Shown here one piece after another: positions 25,441 through 38,491 of a stretch of DNA of 64,000 nucleotides. The position numbers were made by a program, and so were the translations under genes. The stretch lies in the NCBI GenBank assembly GCA_023333565.1, contig JAJKFH010001865.1, positions 1,054,001-1,118,000 on the forward strand, given 5' to 3'. Source of the stretch: Puffinus mauretanicus. Taxonomy: Eukaryota > Chordata > Aves > Procellariiformes > Procellariidae. Numbering within the stretch: position 1 is the first letter of the stretch; each line of letters begins with the position of its first letter. The notes beneath the pieces are model-generated. The model worked only from the letters and a program-made list of their open reading frames with translations. It made no database searches and had not been told where the DNA came from.

Positions 25441-27616
25441 TGACCCTTGAACCCATGAATCCCCCCTATTCAATCTCTTATTGTGTTAAACCAAAGGTAG
25501 ATAATTAATAGTACCGCACTCAGCTGCTACTAATACTTACCGTTCTGCATAAGGCAACAATGACAACCACACTTCAGAGAGCTTCAGCCACTGGGCAGGA
25601 GATTTTCCCCTACTGTGCATCCCAGTTTTATTTTCTTCTGCAAACTGGAGCAGTCCTTCAAAGTGCTATGCCACAGCAACAGTCACTGGGTAGGAAGGAA
25701 CGATATTCTATGGTAACACAGAGAATTTTACTTCTTCATTGCCTAATCTGGTGCGTGTTGTTTGGCTGTAACTGGTTATGCTGGCAGCATCTCCCCAGAT
25801 CTGGAACCCCAAAGGAATTTTCCTGCAGTGGTCTAATGATATGTTTGCTTTCTTTTTCAGCACAGGTTTCAAGCCCTTATCTCAGCTTATCCAGATGAGC
25901 ACCTTAAACTTTTAATGTGACCTCTGTTCTGACCTCTTTTCTGAATGTGGCATGCAACAATTTAATCCAAGTAAAACCCCTGAAGCAGACATGGAGGACA
26001 TATGAATGAAATTCTAAGGCCTTTTAGACCATCAAATTAGACAACCTTTGGGCTCTAAATTCTGAAGTGAAGTCGATATAATGGCTTCTCCATGGGTAAA
26101 GAGCACCCAAAACATTGTTTTCTACCATATATAACTGTTACTTTCAGTTTAATTAATACTAAACAGCTTAATTTTCATTATATATCTCACTGTGTCTATG
26201 CAACTGCTGTGGCTACTTGGAAGCATTAAACTACTTGTCCCCAATGACGTCTTAATGAACAGCATTCTTCTACTACATGTCTGGGAGCTTCTCTCCCTTT
26301 ATTAGCCATATTACAGACCACTGTGCACAGGTGGTCATAAACAGTGTGCTACATCTATACATTATTCATATGAGTTACTATATTAACCAAACTCAGAAAT
26401 GCAGAGCAACATTAAAATAAAACGGATTTCTTCAAAACAGCATTCTTCTCATGGATTAATACAAATCCCTGCGAGACATTTCACTCCCTTAGGCCCCCAA
26501 AACCTTCCTGGACCGCAGCAGCGGGAACGCAACAGTAAGACCTTCAAGATTATGCTGGGTTTTGTTATTGCAGCTTTAAGAAAGCTGGCAGCCTGCTTGC
26601 CACATCCCACACCCTTCCCACATCCCTGCCAGTTGTCTTGAAGAGTGAAGTCAAATTAACCTTAAAAACCTGAGGTAGTCGGCCAGCAGCTGTGGAAATA
26701 CTAAAAACAAGGAATGGTTGAGCCAGCCAAATCACTTCATTTCCTTAGGCAACAGCAAAGAGAAAAGGGAATGGGCAAAAACCTCTAGGACTCGGGGGAC
26801 TTTGGGTACACATATATTTGTGCTTGAGAGTAAAGTACTCCCTCCCTCAATCAGAGAAGGGAAATAGATAAGAAAAGTTGGTATTACAGGTTAAAAAAAA
26901 CTCAAAAACCCAAGAAAACCCACCACACTCAAAATTCAGCATTTTTCCTTCTTTGCTTGAAAACCATTAACCGAGTATGACTTTTATTACATTCCCATTC
27001 TAGTTTGAATTCCAGACACGATGCAAAGCACAGAGAAAACAAACCCAGTCCTATCAAAGAAAACCAAAACCAAAACCCAACAACCCACACAACCACCTCT
27101 TTTCAAAAAAGCTCTGCTTATAAAACATTAAGAGAAGAATCACTTGTGTCCAAATGCCATTCCAACTGGCATCACTACGCAGAAACGCTGCCCAGTATAA
27201 TCAATAAGACAGATTCTAACCGTCAGGGATATTTTAATCATCACAACCATCCACGGTTATCAGCTCAAATTATGTGTCCACCCCTAAAACATTCTTCAAG
27301 GAGAGTTCATTGTACTGGCACTAGTTTTAGGGCATGTATTTTACGATATAACAAGTAGCTACAAGTCTAAGAGGACTGTGATGTTTCCAAAATGGCATAG
27401 GCATGCCACCCTGCTATAAAATGTAATAAAAATCTATGTCAGATCAATGCAGGGGCTAAAGTTTTATGCAGAGCAGACATTTGCCTGGTAATCACCACCA
27501 GCATAGAGCCTGGTTGAACATTGCAGCAGAAACATGTTAGGTGCTATTTGTCCAGCACCGTTTATGTTGGTTTCAAGCCCGAGTAAGCTCCATCAGTGCT
27601 AATAGCAGCTTTGCCT
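25441..27616. other. Non-coding stretch
   Basis: Only motif-free short frames are seen. Several A/C-biased tracts occur at 26890-27100, foreshadowing the A/C-only repeats at 27617-27905. No gene or named element is supported. Confidence 0.6.
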
Positions 27617-27644
27617 CAAAAACAAAAAACCCAACCCAACCCAA
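27617..27644. repeat. A-run plus (CCCAA)n, A/C-only tract
   Basis: Twenty-eight bases contain no G or T: an A-rich lead followed by CCCAA pentamers. It has the same structure as the tract at 27860-27905, about 215 bp downstream. Confidence 0.85.
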
Positions 27645-27859
27645 TCCACCCTGCATTACGACTCAGGACAGTTACACCTGAGTTACACAGCCTCTCCCTC
27701 TGGTCTAGAGAGGAGCAAGGAGCAAGACCAGACAGCTCTGGAGAGGGAACCTTCAGGACAACCCAGACACTCTCCACAGGAGCACAGTTATCCAGACCCA
27801 ACTCATCTGACGCCTGCAGCTGAGCCACTTGCACCGCAATTTACTGTAACTGCCATCTT

Positions 27860-27905
27860 AAAAAAAAAAACCAACCCAACCCAACCCAACCCAAACCAAA
27901 ACCCC
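27860..27905. repeat. A11 plus (CCCAA)n, 46-base A/C-only tract
   Basis: Eleven adenines are followed by about five CCAAC/CCCAA pentamer units and then degenerate A/C sequence, 46 bases in all without G or T. The strand asymmetry suggests slippage expansion from an A-rich seed. It is not the TTAGGG telomeric unit. Confidence 0.88.
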
Positions 27906-28079
27906 TTCAGTTACAGATAGGCATCATCTACTTAATATAACCGTATCACTCCTTTCCAAATTCAAGAGATGAAAGGCTTCTCTTTCAAAAAGTTGTGAGA
28001 CAGCAAATTAAACACTGCGATAAAAGAAGTTTCTGATCAGCAGGTGCCTCCCATGCTGGCAGCAGGCAAAGAAACTCCT

Positions 28080-28500
28080 GTCTGTCAGCGAAGATGGTGG
28101 CTCCCGAACAATGAGGGCTCCCACCTTGGGGGCTCTGCCAGAAACACTATCACCGCCGATATCAAGTAGCTGGCAGCACATGGCGTCATGTGCGGAGATC
28201 GCCTGAAGGTCACCGAACATTTACCTTATGGTTAAAAGCCAAAATGAGATTATCCCCACGGATGCCACCTAATAAACACACACACACCAGGCTGTAAGGG
28301 ATGCCAACTTGTCTGGAGCGATAACCACTCACGGTGCTTGTGCTGGCTGGCAGGAGGGGAGCGTAAAGAAGGAGCTCGACACGAATGCACAGCCGCCGCT
28401 TGGGAGGAACTCCAGACATCCCCATCGCCCGCTTTATGGCCTATGTGTTGCATTTTGTGCTTTAAAGCCTTGCCCTGCGCACAGGTCAAGCGGTGCCGCC
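28080..28500. other. Moderately CpG-enriched stretch
   Basis: CpG density is above background (for example around 28150-28205 and 28370-28440), but GC content appears only moderate. Frames open on both strands overlap each other, so I do not call a gene. It lies about 0.6 kb from the denser island at 29131-29330, and both could belong to one regulatory domain. Confidence 0.3.
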
Positions 28501-28870
28501 TGAACTGCCTCAGTGCACCCGAAGCAGCACTGCTTCTTGTCGTCTCTCAGCAGGCATTTCGTTAGCTGGGTATTTCAGCCAAGGTCTGCAGATTGGCACA
28601 ATGTTATTACACGGAAAACCTATGCAGCAGATACTGAAACGTGGACAGTCCTCAGAAAAAGGACACTGCTGTCGGCGAGAGCACTGCAAAAAAACTCACT
28701 TCACACAGACCCCAAAGGTATTATTTAAAAAAAACCAAAAAGCCCAAAAAGAAATCCCTCAAGCTAAGAGGAAAGACCTACAGAAAGTATGGAAAAGGGT
28801 CTGAAACAAGATCCTTCGCTATTTTCTTTATTTGTCACTTGCAAACATAATTTCTACAAGATGCACAAAC

Positions 28871-28886
28871 ATAAATAAATAAATAA
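28871..28886. repeat. (AAAT)n microsatellite
   Basis: About four units of ATAA/AAAT lie in a short run. This is a common simple repeat. Confidence 0.8.
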
Positions 28887-29130
28887 CAAATGGGTACCAT
28901 CCCAGGGAGGGATATTACTTCATGGCAATTCAGCAAGGTACAACAGAGTGAAAAATAATGCGCTGTGTAAAACTGTCATAGGTAAAACCATCCGGCACTC
29001 TGGCAAGGACCAAATGCTCAAGAATCCAGGCCACAAAACCAGCTGATTTCTGTATAAGGCACCATCTTCTTCTGAAACCTCCTCCATCATCCTGATCTGC
29101 TGACAAGTGAAATTCACAGGTAGCTGTTGG

Positions 29131-29330
29131 GCCGTGACTCCGCTGCCGCGAGGAGCAGGTCCTACAGCTTGCCGTTACCTCCACCCGCTCCTCTCGCCGC
29201 CCCTTCCCATCCCCTCAGGAATGGCCCACGCTGCCGTCCCCACCTGCTGCATCCCCGCCGGCCGCTTCGGCAGGTGGGACACCATGCCTGCGCCCGGACT
29301 TTAATACGGTCATGCGCTTGTCCCAGGCCA
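29131..29330. promoter_or_regulatory. Small CpG island
   Basis: By hand count about 18 CpG dinucleotides fall in 200 bp of GC-rich sequence, including the cluster at 29250-29300, against a CpG-poor background. This is near the lower size limit for a CpG island, so it may mark a promoter or enhancer active in the germline. A possible splice donor (GGCAG/GTGGGA, near 29273) is visible on the plus strand. Overlapping frames on both strands give no family signature. Direction and target gene are unknown. Confidence 0.4.
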
Positions 29331-29877
29331 ATACACTGACTCACCAGTGCTGTACTACCGATTAAGTGTACCTTCATTAAGAATAGTAAGAAATGTAGGG
29401 TGCTGTGATGCTCAATACTGGGTCATTTCTGTCTTTCTCCTCTTCCGCTTTTCCACCAGCAGCTCTCCCCTCTTCAAGGGATGCTATAAGGTCTCTTCCT
29501 TCAGATGACTGGCTATAGAGCTTATGTTTAAATAAAATCCAAAAGAAGCCTTTGGTTGAAGACCATGTTATTTGTGGCAAATGTTGTTTGTCCCTGACAC
29601 AGACACCAGCGACAATGGTTCTCTTACTGTTTGTGATGCCCCAACACGGGACCAGCAACACACATCTCACGCACATCTTATAACTTCTACAGCCAATATT
29701 GGGAAACACCACTAGAAAAATAAATAATCAGGACCAGATCAGTTAAATGTGTCTAACTGCTCCTGGGAAACCCTCTCTCTTTATGAATTATTGAGAGGTA
29801 GGTTCTGAGTTTTCTAAATAATTTTAGATGTAGCCTCCAGAGTTCTCAGTGGCAATGAAAGGCAGACAGTACTGGTC

Positions 29878-29890
29878 AAAAAAAAAAAAA
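29878..29890. repeat. A13 homopolymer
   Basis: Thirteen consecutive adenines with no recognisable element upstream. Confidence 0.85.
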
Positions 29891-31203
29891 GGTAACACTT
29901 TTTAGGATCATGCCCATACTATTAGCAAATGCCTTTTTAAAACAACTGGCACTTTGAGTTTGTTGCCTTCACAACATCAGGAAAACAAACGTCACACCTC
30001 ACACCAACTAATAATGAGCTGACTTCACCTAGTCAGTGGACAGACATTTGCATGGCCCCAAGAATATCCCACTGTTCACCCTACACCAGCCAAAGGCACC
30101 ATATGGCCTACTATATTGGTGTCATATCTAATTTCTGAAATTATGTAGGGCACTCTTTCAGAGAAGTAGGTCGCTGTGATATTTTGGATGCAAAGGTCTT
30201 CCACTCTTGGAGACCTGAATCAAACTTTCATGTAAGCATAGTGCTTGTTGCTATGACATAATTGCAAGCTTGTTTATGTTATGAATACTGTGTAATGAAG
30301 CCTGCATGCAGTCTCCTCTATTCTGGGATTGAAAGTACTTTGACTTATGAGTTATGGCAAACATTTTCAGTCTGGGTATCTGCTGTCACAGGAACTATTT
30401 GGAAGGCAGTGGGGCAGAAAGGCATGCACAAGGGGAAGGTGCTCAAGGACGTGATTAAAGGAACAAGAGTACTACTCAAAAAGCAAACCCACCGAAATAA
30501 AAAAGTGCATGAGGTAGTATGTTCCTTAGATTCCTCTTTGCTTAAAAGACAAGGCTATTCCTAGTAACCCCCCACCCCTCTCCAAACTAAACTGCTAACT
30601 GTGCATGACAGTCACCGATCTGACTCAGTGCATACACCACTCCCTGAATACACATCAATTTAATTTGAGACAATACACCAAGTCATCACTATTCCCTCCC
30701 TTCCCCACGGCTGGCACAGCCACCTAGCCCTCCCAAAGGAGGGGGGTATTGCCAGAGTAGGAAACGGTGGGATGACCTTTCACAGTTAATTTGCTCTTAG
30801 ACCCCAGTGCAAGAAAGAAATATTTGGGTTCCTGGGCATGTACCATAACCATAATTTCCCCATCTGAGGTGGCAAAGGGAGCAGCTCTGCTCTACACAAA
30901 TGCTCGAGTACCAATCTGAAGCTTATGGATATGAGATGGGTTAACATTTTCTTTTCTAACTTGCATACTCCCATTCCCAGAATATACATGTGAAAAAGCA
31001 GTAATTGTCTTTCTCCAGTTGATTTAATCACAAGGGCAGTAAACGTGTCAACGGCGTAGCTTCACCCAGAAGAGTCTTGGGAGAGTCTTGGCACTGTTAT
31101 TGCCCTGCACTGCACCAACCCAATTTTTTTACTCTTTACAGAGATGTCTGCAACTTTATTTTAAATGAAGCTTCACAAATTGTGAAATATTTAGGTGGGT
31201 AAT

Positions 31204-31257
31204 GGAGAAAGGGGGGAAAAAAAAAAGGAGAGAGAAAAAGAGAGAGACCAAGATAGA
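31204..31257. repeat. 54-base purine-only tract
   Basis: The tract is GA-rich with G6, A10 and (GA)n segments and contains no pyrimidine. Such tracts can form triplex (H-DNA) structures and are often length-polymorphic. Confidence 0.85.
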
Positions 31258-32610
31258 GACTACTTAAATTTTATTCTATAGATTTAAGAGAGAATTCTTT
31301 AGGAGCATGGGAAGAGCATCGCTTGAGAGCGGAGTATTCAGCACCACAGCATTAATTGCTCTACCTGAGAGCATAACAATAATTTATCTGGCTCAGAGTG
31401 GAGCCAAAAAAATTGATGTCATAAAACTGAGCCATGGTACAAAACTTCATTTCTGGCCCACAAGGAACAAGTACTGATAATTTTTTTCCTCCAGAGCTTC
31501 AGAAAGGATTTTTTCTTCTATCTTCCTTAAGGGAGTTTGTAACAAAAGGCAGTGGAACTAGATATATATTCTGTGTAGGAAAAAAAGCTGGGTATCAGAA
31601 AGGCCACAGCACTGTATAAAATAGTCTGCAAAATGGAGGTTACAAAAGGATTAACTGCATGACATGCTTTAGTAGGGAGAAATAAAAGAGGGACTAAAGC
31701 TACATTCAAAAAGGAAAGAAAAAAATGTCAGATTATCTAAGGGCAGACCATCACTCAGACTTACTTCAGGGTTTGGAAACCAGATCCAAACATTACTGAA
31801 TGACTCTCTCCCAGGTGTGGACACCACCACTGAAAAGCCAAACCCCAGTCTAACATTACACACAACTGCACTTGTCCTAGCGCTCCCTGTGACTCCCTAA
31901 GCCGAGCTTCCCAAAGATGCTTCTGCAATCAACTGTAGAAGAAACCTGTCTCCGCTTCTGGGCATTCAAGGTAGGGAGCCAAAATTGTGAGAAGGCTTTG
32001 AAGGACCAGCAACCCTCAAGTTATTTAGCCTGGGCCCTCACTGCAAGGTGGCCGCGATGGAAGCCTCGGTGAACACAAGGAGCCAGACTCTTGACTCTCA
32101 ATCCTACCTCCAAGCAGATTAGCCTGTCTGAGAACAAAGCACCAACAAACTGCATTGAGAAAGTTTTACATGTAAGTGGGAGAAAAGCTAAGGGCAACAC
32201 CTGAGAAACCAACTTAAGGCAGAACCTGGAGTGCTGAAGAGGCTGTATCCAAATCAAAAGGAAAAAACATTTATTCTTGCTATTCACATTTTTATAGCAG
32301 AAATACACAGAAAACACACAGAGGGCCTTTGACAATAGCTCCAAAATAAGGAGAAAATTGTTATGAGAGGGTGAGTAAAATAGAAAGCATTCACCGGCAG
32401 AGATTTGCATTCAGCCAGAGGAAAATCAAAACAAAATGTAGATGTAGGGCAAGTTCAGAGCTAGAGGGGTGCCAGGGGTCCCCATAAGGTACTGAATTAC
32501 ACCGACTGAAGTACATTTAAGAGAATACCAATAGCTTAAAGTTACACTATCATACTTTTTCAAAGTCAAACTAGAAAGCTACCTTACTACAGCATTTATC
32601 TTTATGAACA

Positions 32611-32725
32611 AGACTCTGTTGTCTCTGATGATTTGCATATCGTCTGCATTGTTTGCCAAATGCCATCAACAACCTCTCAAGGCCATTTAAAATCGGTAAC
32701 ATGCTATATCTGTTTTAAATTAGCT
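32611..32725. promoter_or_regulatory. Candidate conserved non-coding element
   Basis: The block has balanced, non-repetitive composition and carries a perfect octamer ATTTGCAT (32631-32638), the POU/Oct binding consensus, with other A/T-rich homeodomain-like words nearby. This is the texture of developmental enhancers in vertebrate gene deserts. Conservation cannot be judged from one sequence, so this is a low-confidence pointer. Confidence 0.2.
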
Positions 32726-35700
32726 GAGCAGGTGTATATGGGTTCTTAGGAAAAGTGGTTTGGCTTAAGCAGGAAGAGTAAAGCCTTTAGTAAAATAATA
32801 ACAACTGGAAGATAAACATGCATTTGAAAAACCACCAAGGCAAGAGAACGACCTTGAGTTGCAAGTCAGTGAGCGAAGTAAAAAAGCACAAAAGTGCATT
32901 TTGCTGTCAGCCTCTGTGGGCCAAATCGTGAGAGGTGCTGAGTGCTACTTGCTAGGGACGGCAGTTACACATGGCACCCTTCCTCTCCCGCTGCCTTTCG
33001 TAAGCTTCCCCGTCTAGACACAAGCTCGACTGATGGAACATGCTGGTCCTACATTTTTCTCGGGACTTTCCTCACCATCTGGAAGCTACAGGGGAACAAC
33101 AATGCACTCGACAGTGACTCTGCCTCCCTTCAGCTGCTTATATAAAAAGTCTGGGCTTTTACGTATTCAGTAGAGGATGAAGAGAGTAAAAATCCACCCG
33201 CTTGGATTTAATTTCTTACTTCAGTGATATTTCCAAGGGGTTGGTCTGTCTTGCCAACATAGACAAGAATCAATATTCCTCAGTTACTTCTGCAAATAGA
33301 AAACAGAATCTGGATCAGCCTAGAAAATAAACACACAGAAAGGGAAAAAAGGAAAAGACAGCTAATAAAGGACAAGGAAACTACACATAAGCAGGCTATA
33401 TATAAACTGTTTTATATAAAACACCTTCTATACCCCACACATTTTTTCAAGGCTTCCTGGCAATAACAAATGGTATTTTGTCTCTGGGAAATAACATAGT
33501 CTAAATCAATGACATGTTGAACTCTAATACAAGAATGCACTGAAAGTAACATATGGGTTTGGTTGAGGTCACAATAATACCTTTGCTAGACAAGCTAAAA
33601 TTGCATCTTTTACTGGAGTTCTGAGAAAATCTGGCATTTTAATAATTCTTAAGGCAAAATTAGGGCAGAAGAGTCCCTATTAGATGTCAGGAATTGGTAC
33701 GAGTTAATGTACCAACTTCTGTTTTCCTTTTACTAAAAATACAGATACACACAAAAGGAAAACGGCACAGCTAATATTCATAGCCACTGAACACAAGAAC
33801 AAAAGATAACGAAGTTGATCTCCTAGTGGAAAACATTTGGGCATCCCTTTAACTTTTGTCTGGCCGTTGTTTGACCAATACTTGCCCATCCTGATCCAGT
33901 GGTCTGACACGAGCCAGCCTGTGTAGAAACGATACAGCACAGGACTACAAATAGAAGACGCAATTTTGCATACCTTAACATATTTCCAAACGCTAAGCAA
34001 AAACTCAAAATCACATAGGTTTCTGAAAATTATCCTCTGGAGCATGTGCAAAGCAAGGCAAATATCATTTGAGATCAGCCATAAAATAAAAAAACAAGAG
34101 GAAAAAGAAGTATGCTGTAGTTATATATGGCTTGTTAGTGGAGTTCAGCAGCAGGGCAGTCTGCGATTGATCAAGCTGGCTGTCACCAGTGGGAACCGCT
34201 ATAAAGGTTTTTGGCAGAGGGACTAGGATGGGATGATGAAGGTATTTGCTCAACTAAGGAAAACAAAGGAAATAATAATGTTTAATAAAATATATATTAA
34301 AAGATATTCACAAAGATGGTTCATGGTAACCCTATAAACTCAAGAATTTTCTGCAGTGACACAGGAGGACTGAAGGAGCTGTTGAAAGGAGGAACAAAAA
34401 GTATTTTATTCTTATGTATATATAATAAAAAACACCCTTGGCTTTTGTAAGAAGCCAGTTAAAAACTGTTTGGCATCTCCCAAGATTCCTCCTCTTTGAT
34501 CTCACTGCCAACATGATCCACACTAAATGAAGAAGCAGAGCTTACATTATATATCTGTCAGTAAGAGTAAGGAGAGGCGTCGGGAGAGGCATCAGGAAGG
34601 AACATCATGACATTCTCACCCATGTCATTTTTGCAAATCAAGGCAGAGCTTGCTATAAAAGGAAGGGGAGGACAAAAACCCGTCACCTCTGTGTGAAAGA
34701 GCTGTTAAGTAATGGGTGAATAATGCAGAACAATATGATTAAACAAATGCCATTGTTCACTACATATAGAGGGGTGTATATATAAACACACGTACACACA
34801 GGTGCAACTCTCCTGGTTGCAAAGAAGAAGAAAAGGGTGCGAGTACCTTGACTGCCAACATGGACCACCCCAAATTGCCAGCGTTCGCAACAGCTGTGAT
34901 TCTGGGTCCTTATAATCTCTCCATTATCAATTAAGTGGTATTCTCAGCATAGCAGTCTCAGGAGAATAAGGAAATTAAGGAAAGAAGAGTACAAGTACCC
35001 CATAACAGGAGTGTAAACCAGCCAACCAAGGAGACACTGGCCCATTCATTCTCCCCGGCAACTTTGCAGCTGCACAGTGGCCAGGGTTCTGCCGGTACCT
35101 GCCACCATAATGAAATCTGGAGAAACACATTTAAAGAACAATAAAATTGGAGCTAAATAAATCATGGACAGACCTTAATTATTCTGCATTTAGCCAAACA
35201 AAACTTCTGGCCATGTAGCTGAAAAAAAAAGTGATGAGCCACTGAGATCCAAATGTTCTTAAGAATTAAAAGAGAGAGGCAAAAACTGAATATATCCTAC
35301 ATCAGCATTGGTTTGAACAGTGTTAAAATTGTTGCGAGTGGATAGCTTTTGAACAGCCTGTATGAGATCTCACCTCTACGCATACTGTACAAGCGTCCGC
35401 ACCACAAAGCCATCAGCCCAGCTGGCACTCTTACTGTTACAGCAAAGAAGTCAATACTTCAACCTGACCTGAAGATCAAATACATAAAAGGTATTTGCTG
35501 CCAAGACACTAATGCTGGGCAAGCTTGTGGTAGCAGTGTCCATATGTTCTACTCATTACAGTACTGCCAACACCGAGTACTCAAAAATATGAGTCAGGTA
35601 CCACAAAATGTCAAATTTGGCGTAAAAACAGGGGTTTCTTTTAATAAATAATGGACTTCAACATTTTATTTCCTTCTAATTTCTGAGCACTTACTGCTCC

Positions 35701-36048
35701 TAAGCATATTTTTTTCAGGAATGTTAGGAAGGCACTCCTCAAACCTGAGAGCTGAAATCCTCAGCAAATCTCTTGATGCTAGTAGACAGGGTTCCCAGTA
35801 GGAAAGAAGCAAATACCATGAGACAGGAACAAAATCGGAAAGTTAGCAATGCTTTTGCATAAGCAACTTCAATCCAGACCCGTCCAACAGGCACCAAAAG
35901 CTAATGGCCAGTCCCATCTTAAACCACATGTTCTAGTAGAAAGCAAAGATCATCATGCACAGAAAGGCAAGAGGACAGCAATACATATCCTTCTTGCCCA
36001 AAGTACACAGTTCAAAGCCAATGGCCCGTTTTAAGTAACACTATCTCA

Positions 36049-36136
36049 GAATTTTAAAAAAGGCCCAGAATATGTAACTCAAAAGGATGAACAAGAGAAT
36101 TAAATTAAATGTTGCATGCTCTTCTGGAATTCAAGT
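36049..36136 (+). repeat. 88-bp exact direct repeat, copy 1
   Basis: Bases 36049-36136 are identical to 38492-38579 with no mismatch, and the flanks diverge immediately on both sides. The unit runs from GAATTTTAAAAAAGGCCCAG to TCTTCTGGAATTCAAGT. It contains no open frame of note, and I see no terminal repeats or target-site duplications that would mark a transposon. The ancestral copy cannot be decided from the sequence. Confidence 0.97.
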
Positions 36137-38491
36137 GAATTACTTGCACTTCTTGCACTGTATGTGATTTTCACACTAGAATTTCACGTTGCCATCTTAG
36201 GTTTAGAAGGAGGATTGCAGTTCTGCATGTCATCACACAACTGAGTCATATTTACCTGCTCTTACAGGAAAAAAAAAAAGTGTTTCTATTTTAAAGGGAA
36301 CTGTAGCTCAAACAGACTTTCAGTTTTGAAAACACATTTCTTATTCAAGTGCCAAACGATCAGAAAGCGATGCACCACACCTAGGTGAACATCACTGTTC
36401 TGGGGATCATCAGATCTCTGTCTGCCAGCCCCACAGCACAACACTGGCTTTCCTCGGTGGACCGAAAGCAGTTCATTCTTCACTCTTAACACTTCTTCAG
36501 TCTGGCAAACTCAAAACCTGTAAACCTCAATTAAATATCCTGCTATTGTAGAGAGCTGACATCTCTCCCCAACTGAAGATGTGCCTCGGCTACCTTAGAA
36601 CTCTGTGACTCATCATTGGGAAATCTGCAGTTTCACAGGGTAGTGTCTCTTTAAATAACTGTTTTTCTCGGTTTCATTAAGTTGTGTATTTACTTTAAGG
36701 AACATTTCTTCACTGCAGAGTCAAGGGACTACTGTAATTTATTCTTCGGCGATTTCTCATCGCACAGACAGAACTGCTTCCACAAAGAGGAGGCGGGTGG
36801 GCAGCAAGTCTGCAACCTGGCTGATCATCACTGTCCCCATGGGAGCTGCTCTCATGCGAGATCCCCGCCGAGCAGAGCTGACGCGGAGGAACTCCCAAGC
36901 AGGGACCCAGGGGCTCTCTGTTGCTCACCTGTTGATGCCACCGACTTAATTCACAAAGAGATTTGCTGAGACGCACCGATTTGGTTCTCCCCGTCCTTGT
37001 CTGAGTACTGTTACCCCTGTGCAGTGTACAAAAGCCAAACTATGATTATAAGATGTCTGATCAGTTATTGGCAAGTCCACCTTCTCCTCCCACTCTCCTC
37101 ACCCAACACAAACTATTTCGTCTATTATTCATTACCCCCGTTCTCAGTGGTCAGGCCCAGAATGCACTAAAAATTGTATGAGAGAGGTAGAAGGGACAGA
37201 AGGACGAGAGAATAAACAGGAAAACCTGGGGAAAAGGTTTGAGAGTGGCCACACTTGGATTGTATAAAAGCCTGAGGGACGGCAGGGTCCAGCTATCCTG
37301 TGCTTGCCGTCTCCTGCAGACCACCTTGAGGGTGACTCCCATTCGCCACCTTGCCTGGTCCCCCCGAGTGCTGCCTGGCTCTCTGGCCACCGGACACAGG
37401 AGCATGGCCATCTCGAGGCTTCCCCGCAGCCCCCGGCAGTTTGGTATCCGCAGGATCCCCCAGCACATCCAGCGAGCTGTAACCCCATGGATTTGAGCTT
37501 TAACATTACTGCAGCCACAGAAACAGGTTTGAGTCGGAGCTGGATTCACGTCTTCGAGCAGCTGGGCTGAAGCCTGGCTTCTCCAGTCTCCACTTCTACT
37601 AGTGACTCAGCCCACGCAGGTATCTCTGCGCCCGTCGCAATTAGATCTCCAAATTGCCACGCAGGCATCACAGCGACAAATCTCTCTCTGTGCCTTTACA
37701 CTCCCCTCAGCCTTTGCCAGATCCAGCAGGGCATGTGAGATGCAAATGCTTTCACACCTACGTGTTTTGTTTAATCAACCACAGATGCTCAGATTGATTG
37801 AGCAGTGATTTGCATAGATTAGCGTGATGTCAGTATTTATAATACAGGAGGAATATCATGCCAAAATCCACCCCTGAGGAGGTATCTACTCACAAACTAA
37901 ACAATAATTGGATAGATTTTATAGTAGAAAAAGAGACCAAAATTAAAAAATGGAGATCTTCAAGTCAGATTTATCAGATTTCCTCAGTCTTCTCCCCTCT
38001 TGCAGGCTTCTTTCTTCTTGTCTATCTGGTGACACCTGAAATTTTCCTCCTTACCTTTCCTAGAACAATACAACAGCTGTCAATGCTGTCACTGTGACCA
38101 GATCTACCTGAAGTGAAGAAGATATACACTGCAAAGTAGGGATTTCTACACATTGTAATTAGTATCTTCATTGGAGCTAGTTGTGGGTAAAGATCATAAT
38201 TTTTCCTAGGAAAATCTTCATGTTTTAACAAAAAAGTGAAAAACAAAGTGGAAATTATTTCAAAAGTTCAGTTTAAAAGTAGTAAGAGCTGTCCAAAAGA
38301 GGTCTGAAATCTGTAGGAGTTTTTTGCCCAGAAAAATCAAAATTTTAAAGACGACTTAAGTTCAGACAAATAGAAATTGTCAGCACTTCTAAGCAGCACT
38401 AATCATTTTTCTCCTGGCCTAAATTACAGACAGCTACAAGATTCACTGTTGTATTTCAGTAATTTGCATAGTAACTACCTTTATTTAAAAT
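36137..38491. other. Interval between the two 88-bp repeats
   Basis: This is non-coding as far as can be seen. A11 lies at 36269-36279. GC-richer patches at about 36770-36920 and 37270-37490 open frames on both strands (up to 132 codons at 37151-37549 minus, and 88 codons on the plus strand), which is typical of chance frames in GC-rich DNA. A second octamer ATTTGCAT lies at 37808-37815. Confidence 0.6.

Larger units (their letters stand above)
29891..36048. other. Non-coding stretch
   Basis: About 6 kb has no gene that I can support. It contains a 54-base purine tract (31204-31257) and a block around 32611-32725 that looks unusually complex for neutral DNA (see the separate entry). The 129-codon minus-strand frame at 32021-32410 has no domain signature. 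Confidence 0.6.

Noticed and set aside
27860..27905. Telomere-like repeat
   Set aside because: The unit is CCCAA, not CCCTAA, and the tract is short. It is not an interstitial telomeric sequence.
37144..37570. Overlapping frames of 85-132 codons on both strands
   Set aside because: The GC-rich patch keeps several frames open at once. No motif or splice border supports any of them.
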